A stretch of 64,000 bases of DNA from positions 32,887 through 96,886 of the forward strand of contig JAGAPD010000009.1 in assembly GCA_017623435.1 (NCBI GenBank), written 5' to 3'. Below, in pieces: positions 33,733 through 42,097 of the stretch; position 1 is the first letter of the stretch; every line of letters starts with the position of its first letter. The translations under genes and the position numbers were made by a program. This stretch comes from Clostridia bacterium (GTDB taxonomy: Bacteria > Bacillota > Clostridia > Christensenellales > Pumilibacteraceae). The notes below the pieces were generated by a model. The model ran no database searches. It worked only from the letters and a program-made list of their open reading frames with translations, and was not told the DNA's origin.

Positions 33733-35925
33733 ATGAGAACTTTTTCTGATAATGTTAGATGGATAGGAATTGACGAGGGCTGGCACAATGCGGTGTCAGT
33801 CAGTCCTGCTATGCAACTTCGTAAGCAGTTTAATTACGAGAAAAAGGGCAAAGCAGAGTGCCTGATATGCGGACTGGGCGTGTACGTTTTGTATATCAAC
33901 GGCAAAAGGGTGAGTGACGACGTTTTGTCGCCAGCGTTTACGGCGTACGATTTGCGCGCGCTTTACGTGCGTTACGACGTTAGCGACTACTTGCGCGATG
34001 GTGAAAACGTTATCGCGGTAAAACTGGGCAACGGCTTTTTTAACCAAACGGTAGAGGACACTTGGGATTTTTACACGGCGGGCTGGAGAAATACGCCGAG
34101 GCTTTTTCTTGAAATTTTTGACGATAACGGCACGGTGCTTTGCTCCGATACGACTTGGAAGGCGACCTATTTTGGTGCGAGTGAGCATAACTGCATTCGC
34201 GAGGGCGAGTACTTTGACGCGCGAAAAGACGACGGCTGGCAAAACCTCGGCTACGACGATAGCGAGTGGAAAAACGCCGTTTTAGTGCGCGGTCCTGGTG
34301 GAGAATTAGTCGAGCAAGTTATGCCCCTTATTCGTGAGTGCGAGACCTTTTCTCCCGTGGATATTTGGGAAAGTGAAAAGGGCTACGTTTTGGACTTTGG
34401 ACAAAATATGGCGGGGTACGTGGGCTTTCGTTTGAGTGAAAGCGAGGGTACTACCGTCACGATTCGTTACTCTGAAAAGATAAAGGACGGAGAGCTTGAC
34501 CGCAAAAGCAACAGCATGTACGTCAAGGAAGAAACTTACCAGACCGACCGCTATACTTTTAGCGGAAAGGGCGTTGAGGAGTGGAAACCGCAGCTTATTT
34601 ATCACGGATTTAGATACGTGGAAGTTAGCGGACTTAGTAAAAAACCAAGCAAGGAAGATTTTACGGCGTATTTCGTGCATACTGATTTAAAGCAAAAGGG
34701 CGGTTTTGCTTGCTCAAACGAGCTTTTATCGTGGATCTACAAGGCAGGAATTTATTCGTTTTTGAGCAACTACCACGGATTTCCTACCGACTGTCCGCAC
34801 CGTGAGAAGAACGGCTGGACGGGCGACGCGGTAATTTCGTGCCACTACGCGACGCTGTTTTTTGAAATGAAAGAGGCGTATAAAAAATGGCTTACGGACG
34901 TGATTGATACGCAAAGGGCGAACGGTCAGATTTGCTCCATTGCGCCCACTTCCGGTGCTGAATATAACTGGGGCACGGGCCCTGCGTGGGATTGCGTGCT
35001 GTTCACGATTCCCTACGCGCTGTACGAGGAAACGGGTGATACGGAGTGTATCAGCCTCACTTACGATGCGTGCAAAAAGTACCTTGATTTTGCGCGTTCT
35101 TTCGAAACGGAGAGTACCGTATGCTACGGTTTAAGCGATTGGTGTCCGCCCGACGAGTACCGTGGCGAGATTATGAGCAACCGTTTTTCGGATACTTGTT
35201 ACTACTACGGTATGCTTGACACGATGAGCAAAATGGCGGAAATTTTAGGGCAAAATGAAGATAGCGAGCGTTATTGCGAAAAAGCGGAAGAGGTCAAGCG
35301 TGCAATTTTGAATAAGTTTATTGACGGAGATAACGTGGATAACAATAGCCAAGGCGCGCTCGCAACGGCGCTTTACTTTAAGGTGGTAAGTGGCGAGCAA
35401 GCGATTGCGATTGCTCAAAGGCTTGCTAAAAAGGTGCAAGAGGACGAGTATAAGTTTAAGGTGGGAATTTTGGGAACTAAATCCCTGCTTAACGCACTCA
35501 GCGAATACGGCTTTACGAATTTAGCGTACAAAATGGTTAACCGCTACGATTTCCCGTCCTACGGCTACTGGAAAAACTTGGGTTTCACCACCTTTGGCGA
35601 GCGCTGGGACGGTAAATATTCCAACAACCACCATATGTACGGCGACGTGCTTAACTGGCTCGCGCGGAATATCGCAGGACTGAAAAACACTTCCGTTCGT
35701 TATCAGACTTGCGAAATTAAGCCGTATTTGTTTGACGAGAATTGCTCGGCAAGCGCGTATACGACTCTGCCTACGGGCAAGATAGAAGTAAAGTGGCAAA
35801 AGACGGGCAGTCGGTTTAGCGCGAATATCGTAATCCCTGAAAAAGTAAACGCACGCCTCGTTCTTTTGGATAAAACCTACGAACTAAAAACGGGACGAAA
35901 CGAAATAGAAATTATCCTAGATTAA
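33733..35925 (+). CDS. Alpha-L-rhamnosidase-like glycoside hydrolase (GH78), second copy
   Basis: This 730-residue protein has the same domain order as the enzyme at 2268: N-terminal beta domain with GLGVYVLYINGKRVSDDVL (about 49-67), then a segment with TTWKATYFG, then the catalytic barrel with TDCPHREKNGWTGDA near residue 353 and WDCVLFTIPYALYE. The two copies are clearly diverged, so they may act on different rhamnosides. No signal peptide is visible. GGAGCGAG precedes the ATG. Composition returns to that of the host here, in contrast to the AT-rich pair just upstream. Confidence 0.85.
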   Translation: MRTFSDNVRWIGIDEGWHNAVSVSPAMQLRKQFNYEKKGKAECLICGLGVYVLYINGKRVSDDVLSPAFTAYDLRALYVRYDVSDYLRDGENVIAVKLGNGFFNQTVEDTWDFYTAGWRNTPRLFLEIFDDNGTVLCSDTTWKATYFGASEHNCIREGEYFDARKDDGWQNLGYDDSEWKNAVLVRGPGGELVEQVMPLIRECETFSPVDIWESEKGYVLDFGQNMAGYVGFRLSESEGTTVTIRYSEKIKDGELDRKSNSMYVKEETYQTDRYTFSGKGVEEWKPQLIYHGFRYVEVSGLSKKPSKEDFTAYFVHTDLKQKGGFACSNELLSWIYKAGIYSFLSNYHGFPTDCPHREKNGWTGDAVISCHYATLFFEMKEAYKKWLTDVIDTQRANGQICSIAPTSGAEYNWGTGPAWDCVLFTIPYALYEETGDTECISLTYDACKKYLDFARSFETESTVCYGLSDWCPPDEYRGEIMSNRFSDTCYYYGMLDTMSKMAEILGQNEDSERYCEKAEEVKRAILNKFIDGDNVDNNSQGALATALYFKVVSGEQAIAIAQRLAKKVQEDEYKFKVGILGTKSLLNALSEYGFTNLAYKMVNRYDFPSYGYWKNLGFTTFGERWDGKYSNNHHMYGDVLNWLARNIAGLKNTSVRYQTCEIKPYLFDENCSASAYTTLPTGKIEVKWQKTGSRFSANIVIPEKVNARLVLLDKTYELKTGRNEIEIILD

Positions 35926-35977
35926 AAAATAAAAAGTGACTCGAGGGGCTGCAAAATTAGCGGTAAAATTGAAATTA

Positions 35978-36004
35978 GCCACCACATTTTTTGTGGTGGC
36001 TTTT
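35978..36004 (+). terminator. Terminator of second GH78 gene
   Basis: GCCACCACA (35978-35986) and TGTGGTGGC (35992-36000) form a 9-bp stem followed by TTTT. Confidence 0.8.
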
Positions 36005-36027
36005 GATATGCAGAAAACAAAGAAGAG

Positions 36028-36047
36028 CCCCGCGCGAGGCGGGGCGA
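36028..36047 (-). terminator. Terminator of XRE gene
   Basis: GCCCCGC and GCGGGGC form a strong stem with a short loop. On the minus strand it is followed by TCTTCTTT, just after the regulator stop codon. Confidence 0.65.
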
Positions 36048-36051
36048 TAGC

Positions 36052-37137
36052 TTATTTTAATTGTTCCAAAATTGCTTTGAATTCTTCGGTGTATCTGATA
36101 GCATCAAATTCCTTTTCGGCAAGCCATTTATCGCGAAGAATCTCACGCAATGGACGAGAATCAGCTGTTTCAAAATCTGTTCTTTTGCGAACTCTCTCTC
36201 CCAATAAAAAGGAGTATGCCTTTATTTCTTCAGGACGGTTATCAAAGGCAATCGCAGATTCTACGGAAAATTCAAGTTGCTTGATTGCCTCGTCGAAGCG
36301 ATTCAATTGAACCAAGCACTTTGCATAAAAACAAGAGTATCTGGTAGCGCACCACGTATAATTGGGTAAATCGTTTTCATAGATCAAATCATCTAAAATA
36401 TGAATTTTTTCGAATACTTTAGCGGCATCCTCGGCAGAAACCAGATCCGTCAATTCCCAAAGGCTATTCGATAAAATATTATAAGCCTTCCATATAAGAT
36501 CTCTTGTGTGTGGCAATTTTTCTTCCTCTGACAGAGCCCACCAAATTGCGCTTTCTCTGCAATTCCATATAGAAGGAAGTGTTTCATATATGGAACGTCC
36601 GATATTTTTTCTCCCTGTTTCGCAGTGGTGGAACGCAAGGCGTTCAGTAGCTTCAAATTTGATTTGCGTGTCGGGGCAGTACTTAATGATGCGCTCGCCG
36701 AGTGTTACAATCTCCGCATCATATTTTTCCATATTTTCCTTCCAATCGGGAATGTTTCCGCTGTCATCGCCCGCAACAAAAAGGGCGTACATTAGTTTGT
36801 TCAAAAGAGCATAGTTGTTTGGAAACTCTGCAACTCCCGCACGTGCAACGCGAATACATTCATTAATATTACCAACGCTAATTGCCGATTGAAAATCATT
36901 CAAATACTGATCCACCGCTTTCTTTTCGGCAACCTCATCAATGCCCATTAGCTTATCGGTGGATATATCAAAAAAAGTTGCAATTATCGGAATCAGCTCG
37001 ATATCAGGATAGCAGAAATTATTCTCCCAACGTGAAACAGATTGGCAAGATACTCCGAGAACCTCTGCAAATTCTTCCTGCGTGATCTCTCTTTCCTTTC
37101 GCAATCTCTTTATTGTTTCTCCAATATTCAGTTTCAT
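36052..37137 (-). CDS. XRE-family regulator with helical repeat domain
   Basis: This 361-residue protein has an N-terminal Cro/C1 helix-turn-helix (residues 5-60: TIKRLRKEREITQEEFAEVL, then CQSVSRWENNFCYPDI). A roughly 290-residue helical domain follows that resembles the TPR-like sensor part of many Firmicute XRE regulators. It probably represses or activates a nearby gene in response to a peptide or metabolite. The neighbours are a GH78 gene and an AraC regulator, both with their own terminators, so the target is not obvious. It has a good promoter of its own on the minus strand. Confidence 0.85.
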   Translation of the reverse strand: MKLNIGETIKRLRKEREITQEEFAEVLGVSCQSVSRWENNFCYPDIELIPIIATFFDISTDKLMGIDEVAEKKAVDQYLNDFQSAISVGNINECIRVARAGVAEFPNNYALLNKLMYALFVAGDDSGNIPDWKENMEKYDAEIVTLGERIIKYCPDTQIKFEATERLAFHHCETGRKNIGRSIYETLPSIWNCRESAIWWALSEEEKLPHTRDLIWKAYNILSNSLWELTDLVSAEDAAKVFEKIHILDDLIYENDLPNYTWCATRYSCFYAKCLVQLNRFDEAIKQLEFSVESAIAFDNRPEEIKAYSFLLGERVRKRTDFETADSRPLREILRDKWLAEKEFDAIRYTEEFKAILEQLK

Positions 37138-37187
37138 AATAAATACCTCTCATTAAAAAATTGAAAGTCGCGCTTCTTTCTGACTAT

Positions 37188-37216
37188 ATTGTAGCATAAA
37201 AAACAAACAAGGTCAA
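37188..37216 (-). promoter_or_regulatory. Promoter of XRE gene
   Basis: On the minus strand, TTGACC (37216-37211), a 17-base spacer and TACAAT (37193-37188) precede the start codon by about 50 bases. Confidence 0.75.
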
Positions 37217-37397
37217 TATCACGTTGAGAGAGTTTTTTTCACTATACAGTTAAATTTTCAAAATGCAGGTTGCGGTTTATTTAAGCTGTTTTATGCTTTC
37301 CCGATGTTTGCGTTTGGGGTAAGCATAGCGCATGGATATCCACACACCATCGGGCAGAAGCCCGAACCCACTATCCGCAGAGGAAAACGGTGTAATA

Positions 37398-37478
37398 TAT
37401 GCTCCCTTTGCACAAGGGAGGCTTTGGCAAGTTGTCGCTGATAAAAAACACCACCAAAGAAATTTCCTTGGTGGTGTT
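37398..37478. repeat. Inverted repeat-module copy and AraC terminator
   Basis: The gap 37138-37530 holds no gene that I can support. CTCCCTTTGCACAAGGGAGG (37399-37418) is an inverted copy of the module at 29872-29922. AACACCACCAA (37447-37457) and TTGGTGGTGTT (37468-37478) form a perfect 11-bp stem; on the minus strand it runs into TTTTTTAT and so terminates the AraC transcript. Confidence 0.7.
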
Positions 37479-37530
37479 CGCGCTTTCTCCGCTAAGAATG
37501 CAGAGACGATTGCGAGTCACTTTTTTTATG

Positions 37531-38331
37531 CTATTTTCTAAAATCGGAGGGGTACGTACCCGTCGTTTCCAAAAAAACGCGGTTAAAAGTTCGTATGCTT
37601 TGGAAACCGCTGTTCATCGCGATATCCGCAACGGGCAGGGTGGTGGAGGTGAGTAGTCGCTTTGCGTAATCACAGCGATATTGATTGACCAGAGTTTTGA
37701 AATTTATATTCAGCGACGAGCCGAAAATGCGCGATATGTATCTGTGATCGTAGCCAAGCTCGTTCGCCATACCAGTAAGCGAAATATCGCTCGTGAAATT
37801 ATTTTCAACGTATGACAAAATGTCAAACAATAGCTTATAGTTGCCGTTTTGTCGGGGCAAAAGCGTAGCCGTGCGCATAAAGTCCGCGCAAACGGCGTAA
37901 AGAGAGGCTTTTAGCGAAAGAAGGTCTGGCTTTTGCATTTTTTTGATATTCGTTTCGTCGAGCGTGCAGTCGCCTATCATAACTTCTCTAAAATAATCCC
38001 TCGTTTGTTTTGACAGGAAAACGCGCGCGTCGGACGGCTCGCGATTATTTAAAAGCTTGGAAAATTCACTCACGTACGAGCCTGCAAAAACGACTATAAA
38101 GGTTACTCCGTCGCTTTCGTCGTAGGCGTGTATCTGATAGGGCGAGATAAGAATACATTCGCCCGTTTTTAGCGTGTATTCCTTGCCTGCAACCGTAGCC
38201 CTTATCCTTCCGCTAACGACGTAGGTCAGCTCGTACGCTTTGTGTAGGTGCGGTAGCCACTTCGCGTTGCGGTAAGTGTATGCGTTGAAAATTTCGTCGC
38301 CTATAGAATTGTGCGCCTGATGGATAAACAT
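37531..38331 (-). CDS. AraC-family transcriptional regulator
   Basis: This 266-residue protein has an N-terminal cupin-type sensor (about 1-100: WLPHLHKAYELTYVVSGRIR, GECILISPYQIHAYD). The C-terminal part (about 165-264) carries the two AraC helix-turn-helix motifs: ISLTGMANELGYDHRYISRI and LPVADIAMNSGFQSIRTFNR. The cupin layout is that of sugar-sensing regulators. It is divergent from the glycyl-radical activase gene, and the two promoters touch over a shared palindrome, so it very likely controls that operon. The inducer is unknown. Confidence 0.9.
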   Translation of the reverse strand: MFIHQAHNSIGDEIFNAYTYRNAKWLPHLHKAYELTYVVSGRIRATVAGKEYTLKTGECILISPYQIHAYDESDGVTFIVVFAGSYVSEFSKLLNNREPSDARVFLSKQTRDYFREVMIGDCTLDETNIKKMQKPDLLSLKASLYAVCADFMRTATLLPRQNGNYKLLFDILSYVENNFTSDISLTGMANELGYDHRYISRIFGSSLNINFKTLVNQYRCDYAKRLLTSTTLPVADIAMNSGFQSIRTFNRVFLETTGTYPSDFRK

Positions 38332-38363
38332 AATCGCTCCTAAAAAGTAAATTTATGGCTATA

Positions 38364-38409
38364 ATTTTACAACATTTTTCTTGAAATGTAAAGCAAACGG
38401 TAATATAAT
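38364..38409. promoter_or_regulatory. Back-to-back promoters with central palindrome
   Basis: The plus promoter is TTGAAA (38381-38386), 17 bases, TATAAT (38404-38409), for the activase gene. The minus promoter is TTTACA (38392-38387), 17 bases, TAAAAT (38369-38364), for the AraC gene. Their -35 boxes are adjacent. The palindrome ACATTT (38372-38377) / AAATGT (38384-38389) overlaps both and is a good operator candidate. Confidence 0.7.
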
Positions 38410-38437
38410 TATAGTATAAATTGAGGAGCAGGTAAAA

Positions 38438-39286
38438 ATGCGAGGAACGGTGTTTTCAATTGAAGAATTTGCGACCTTTGACGGCCCGGGTATACGAATG
38501 ACCGTGTTTATGAAGGGTTGTCCGCTTTCGTGCGTGTGGTGTCATAACCCAGAAGGTCAAAATCCTGCCCCCGAGTTTATGCGCTCGCCTAATGGTTGTG
38601 TTAATTGTAGGGCGTGCGAAAGAGTGGCTAAACGAGAAAATAATTCGCTTATTTTTACGAAAGAAAGTCAGGACGTCTGCCCGAGGTCGCTTATAAAAAT
38701 TTGTGGAATCGAGTACGAGGCACGCGAGCTTTGCGACAGAATTTTAAAGAATGCAAGGGTGCTGAAAATGAACGGCGGTGGTGTGACTTTTTCGGGCGGA
38801 GAGCCACTTTTCAGCTACGAATTTATAAAAGAATGTTTTGAAATCTTAGATGGGAAAGTGCATCGTGCACTTCAAACTACGGGCTTTTGCGAAGAAGATA
38901 AATTTGCCGAGATTTTAAAAACGACGGACTACGTACTATACGATTTGAAGCTTTTTGACCAAAACGAGCATATACGCTACTGCGGAGTAAGCAACCAAGT
39001 GATACTCCAAAACTACCGCACGCTCGTAAGGAGCGGAGTGGATTTTATCACGAGAATTCCGCTAATTCCGTCCGTGACGGACAAAGAGGAAAACTTAACG
39101 AGTATAGCGAAGTTTATGAGTGCGCTTGGCGTAAAGAGGGTAGAAGTTTTGCCCTACAATAAACTTGCTGGGGCGAAGTACGCGTCCTTACTTCGCGAGT
39201 ATAACGTGGACTTTGACGAGAGTAAAGAAGTTAATACGGGTAAAGGAATTTTTAACGCTTTTGGAATTGAACACAAGGTAATGTGA
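38438..39286 (+). CDS. Glycyl-radical enzyme activating enzyme
   Basis: This 282-residue radical SAM protein installs the glycyl radical on a partner enzyme. CPLSCVWC (Cys 28, 32, 35) holds the SAM-binding iron-sulfur cluster, and FSGGEPL is the SAM-binding GGE motif. A ferredoxin-like insert has Cys 54, 57, 60 and 81, enough for one auxiliary cluster; dehydratase-type activases usually have two and the pyruvate formate-lyase activase has none. GAGGAG precedes the ATG. Its stop overlaps a GTG before the glycyl-radical enzyme gene, so the two form one operon. Confidence 0.92.
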   Translation: MRGTVFSIEEFATFDGPGIRMTVFMKGCPLSCVWCHNPEGQNPAPEFMRSPNGCVNCRACERVAKRENNSLIFTKESQDVCPRSLIKICGIEYEARELCDRILKNARVLKMNGGGVTFSGGEPLFSYEFIKECFEILDGKVHRALQTTGFCEEDKFAEILKTTDYVLYDLKLFDQNEHIRYCGVSNQVILQNYRTLVRSGVDFITRIPLIPSVTDKEENLTSIAKFMSALGVKRVEVLPYNKLAGAKYASLLREYNVDFDESKEVNTGKGIFNAFGIEHKVM

Positions 39287-39300
39287 CGGGAGAGGAAAAT

Positions 39301-41331
39301 ATGACAGACAAGGTTAAAAAAAGACTGGCGTTACTGCTTGATAAAAAGTACCGATTAAATAGAAGTGATTCGACTTCCAACTACACGGATACGCTTAACG
39401 ACTGCAAAAGTCTTTACGAGCGCGCAGGTAAACTTTTTGCTTATACGCTTGGCGAAGAAAAACCGCTTTTTCACGGCGACGACGATGATTTCGGGTTTAA
39501 CCGCTATAACGGTAAGCTTTGCGAGGACGAGAGCAAAATCGGACACATGTATCAATTCGGAAATATCATTATCGACTACGCGACCTATCTTAAAAAGGGC
39601 TTGCGCGGAATACGGGAAGATATTCTTTCTCGGTGTAATGGCGCGGATAGCGAGGCAAAGGATTTTTACGATTCCGCCCTCGTCGTCTACGACGCTTGCT
39701 TTGATATAATCGCGCGGTATCGTGAATGCGCAAAGGAGTATAACCCCACGCTTTACGAGGCGCTTTGCGTAGTGCCCGAGCGTGGTGCGACTTCCTACTA
39801 CGAGGCGTGCGTGATGATAAGATTTATCCATTACGCGCTAAGGCTTGCGAGAAATCAGCACTTAACGCTGGGTAGGTTTGATCAATATATGAAGCCTTAC
39901 TACGACGCGTCCGTGCAACGGGGCGCAAGTAGAGAGAATCTTTTGGAGACGACCGAGCTTTTCTTTATCTCTATGAACCTCGACGCCGACGTATATATGG
40001 GTATTCAGCAGGGCGACAACGGTCAAAGCATGGTATTGGGTGGATGCGACCGTGAGGGAGCGGACGCGTTTAACGAGCTTTCCGAAATTTGCCTGCTCGC
40101 ATCTGAAGAGCTTAAAATTATCGATCCCAAAATCAACGTGCGCGTCAATAAAAATACGCCACTCAGCCTTTACGAGCGCTGTACGCGTCTTACGAAACAG
40201 GGGCTTGGTTTTCCGCAGTACTGTAACGACGATATTATCATTCCGGCTATGGTGGAATGGGGATACGCGCTTGAAGATGCGCGTGACTACGGCGTTGCTG
40301 CGTGCTGGGAGGTCATCACGTCGGGTTGCGGAGCGGATATCCCTAACGTCAGCTGTCTGAATTATCCGCTTGCGGTTGAGCGCGCTACTGAAAAATATTT
40401 GATGGAGAGCCAAACTTTTGAGCAGTTTTTGCGTGGCGTTGACGGGGAAGTGCGTGCGCTTTGTGACAAAATTATTGAAAAACACAACGCGACGTGGGCT
40501 TATGAAAACAGCGCGCCTGCGCCCTTTATCTCCACGCTCGTTTACCCGTGTATTGAGCGCGGTCGCGATATAACTCGCGGTGGAGCAAAGTACAATAACT
40601 TTGGCGCTCACGGAGCGGGAATGAGTACTGCTGCCGACGCGCTTTCTGCCATAAAGAAAGTCGTTTTTGAGGATAAAAGCGTAAAAAAGAGCGATCTTCT
40701 TGACGCCTTGCACGCTAATTTCGTGGGCTACGAGAATTTAAGAAAAATTTTAGTAGACTGTCCGAAAATGGGTAACAACGACGATTTCGTTGACGAAATA
40801 GGTTGCTTTCTTATGGACTCGTACGCCCGTCATTTTTCGGACAGAAGGAATAGTCGCGGTGGAATTTACCGCGCAGGCACGGGTAGCGCGATGGAGTATA
40901 TTAATTCGGCAGAAGAGGTTGGCGCTACGGCTGACGGACGAAAGGCACGCGACGTATACGGCTGTTCGTACGCGCCCGCTATCGGAGCAAAGACCTTAGG
41001 ACCGCTTTCGGTTGTGCAGTCGTTTACTAAGTTCGACTTAATACGCGTATGCAACGGCGGACCGTTTACCATTGAAATGCACGATACCGTTTTTCGTAAC
41101 GACGAGGGGGAGAAAAAGGTGGCAATGCTCGTTAAAACCTTTATTGACATTGGCGGACATCAGATTCAGATAAACGCGATCAACCGCGACGTATTACTTG
41201 ACGCACAAAATAATCCTGACAAATACCCAACGCTCATAGTTAGGGTTTGGGGGTGGAGCGGTTACTTTAACGAGCTTGAAACCAAGTACCAAGACCACGT
41301 TATTCGTCGGACGGAGTTTACTTTTGGGTAA
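39301..41331 (+). CDS. Short glycyl-radical enzyme of unassigned substrate
   Basis: This 676-residue protein belongs to the pyruvate formate-lyase superfamily. The thiyl-radical cysteine is Cys 335 in AACWEV, with Glu 337 completing a CxE motif typical of dehydratases and decarboxylases; pyruvate formate-lyase has two adjacent cysteines instead. The glycyl radical site is RVWGWSGY (Gly 651). It is about 100-150 residues shorter than glycerol, choline or propanediol lyases. I chose the ATG at 39301 after GGGAGAGG. The context (activase, AraC regulator, nearby rhamnosidase) suggests a role in sugar-derived substrates such as a diol, but that is a guess. Confidence 0.88.
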   Translation: MTDKVKKRLALLLDKKYRLNRSDSTSNYTDTLNDCKSLYERAGKLFAYTLGEEKPLFHGDDDDFGFNRYNGKLCEDESKIGHMYQFGNIIIDYATYLKKGLRGIREDILSRCNGADSEAKDFYDSALVVYDACFDIIARYRECAKEYNPTLYEALCVVPERGATSYYEACVMIRFIHYALRLARNQHLTLGRFDQYMKPYYDASVQRGASRENLLETTELFFISMNLDADVYMGIQQGDNGQSMVLGGCDREGADAFNELSEICLLASEELKIIDPKINVRVNKNTPLSLYERCTRLTKQGLGFPQYCNDDIIIPAMVEWGYALEDARDYGVAACWEVITSGCGADIPNVSCLNYPLAVERATEKYLMESQTFEQFLRGVDGEVRALCDKIIEKHNATWAYENSAPAPFISTLVYPCIERGRDITRGGAKYNNFGAHGAGMSTAADALSAIKKVVFEDKSVKKSDLLDALHANFVGYENLRKILVDCPKMGNNDDFVDEIGCFLMDSYARHFSDRRNSRGGIYRAGTGSAMEYINSAEEVGATADGRKARDVYGCSYAPAIGAKTLGPLSVVQSFTKFDLIRVCNGGPFTIEMHDTVFRNDEGEKKVAMLVKTFIDIGGHQIQINAINRDVLLDAQNNPDKYPTLIVRVWGWSGYFNELETKYQDHVIRRTEFTFG

Positions 41332-41338
41332 TGATTAC

Positions 41339-41367
41339 TTGACATAGGTATACGCAAGTGATAAAAT
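41339..41367 (+). promoter_or_regulatory. Promoter of mntP leader
   Basis: TTGACA (41339-41344), a 17-base spacer and TAAAAT (41362-41367) lie directly after the glycyl-radical enzyme stop. Confidence 0.7.
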
Positions 41368-41433
41368 GGAAGGGTAGTGAAAACTGCTTTTCCGCGAAAA
41401 TAAAGGCTTATGCGGAAGTATAAGTCTTTTTTT
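41368..41433 (+). promoter_or_regulatory. Attenuator-like leader before mntP
   Basis: An 11-bp hairpin (GGAAGGGTAGT, GAAA loop, ACTGCTTTTCC, 41368-41393) is followed by a terminator. Its arms are AAGGCTTAT (41403-41411) and ATAAGTCTT (41420-41428), with a run of T. TTCCGC (41390-41395) can also pair with GCGGAA (41412-41417) inside the terminator loop. The arrangement fits a metal-sensing leader, but I do not see the conserved core of the yybP-ykoY manganese riboswitch. The terminator could alternatively serve the upstream gene. Confidence 0.45.
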
Positions 41434-41469
41434 GTGCGCGAAAGCATAGTATAACTATCAGGAGCTATT

Positions 41470-42054
41470 ATGGGAATTATCGATATATTGCTAACCGCGG
41501 TGGGGCTTAGTATGGACGCGTCCGCCGTGGGTATGACCAACGGAATGAACGAACCGAAAATGCCACTTAGAAAAATATTTTTGGTTGCAGGATTTTACGG
41601 GGTTTTTCAGGGGCTTATGCCACTAATCGGATATCTATGCGCGTCGCTTTTCGCGCAGTTCGTAGCGTCCGTCGCACCCTACGTCGCCCTCGTTTTGCTG
41701 GGCTTTATCGGTGGAAAAATGATTTACGAGGCGTGCAAGAAAGAAGACGCGTGTGCGTTAAAACCGCTTTCGTTAGGCACTCTTACCGTGCAGGCGATTG
41801 CAACGAGCATTGACGCGCTTGCGGTGGGAATAACACTTCTTGCTTACGACGCGCTGGGCACTCTCGCGGCAAACGTATTTTTAGTGTGCGCGATATTCTG
41901 CTTGGTAACCTTTGCGCTCACGCTCATAGCAATCTTTATCGGCAAAAAGGTTGGTTGTATGCTTTCAGATAAAGCCGAGCTTATCGGCGGAATAATCCTC
42001 GTTTGTATAGGACTTAAAATCTTTATCGAGGGCGTAATCGTTCCCTTATTTTAA
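41470..42054 (+). CDS. mntP: Manganese efflux pump MntP
   Basis: This 194-residue membrane protein exports manganese. It has six hydrophobic segments and the two family repeats with buried acidic residues: LTAVGLSMDASAVGMTNG at the start and AIATSIDALAVGITLLAYD in the middle; the Asp residues are the metal-path residues of MntP. CAGGAGC precedes the ATG. It is a single-gene transcript with a long, structured leader, consistent with control by metal. Confidence 0.92.
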   Translation: MGIIDILLTAVGLSMDASAVGMTNGMNEPKMPLRKIFLVAGFYGVFQGLMPLIGYLCASLFAQFVASVAPYVALVLLGFIGGKMIYEACKKEDACALKPLSLGTLTVQAIATSIDALAVGITLLAYDALGTLAANVFLVCAIFCLVTFALTLIAIFIGKKVGCMLSDKAELIGGIILVCIGLKIFIEGVIVPLF

Positions 42055-42066
42055 GAGAAAAAAATA

Positions 42067-42097
42067 AAACGGACTACCACGTGGTAGCCTGTTTTTT
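42067..42097. terminator. Bidirectional terminator, AACGGACTACC family
   Basis: AACGGACTACC, a 4-base loop ACGT and GGTAGCCTGTT form an 11-bp stem flanked by A and T runs. It ends both mntP and the minus-strand gene at 42097. It is nearly identical to the one at 4364 and to that at 62333. Confidence 0.85.

Noticed and set aside
36938..37530. Small plus-strand reading frames in and near the gap before the AraC gene
   Set aside because: They span a terminator stem and an inverted repeat copy and lack ribosome binding sites.
41368..41433. Calling the mntP leader a yybP-ykoY riboswitch
   Set aside because: I could not see the conserved loops of that class; only hairpins and a terminator are supported.
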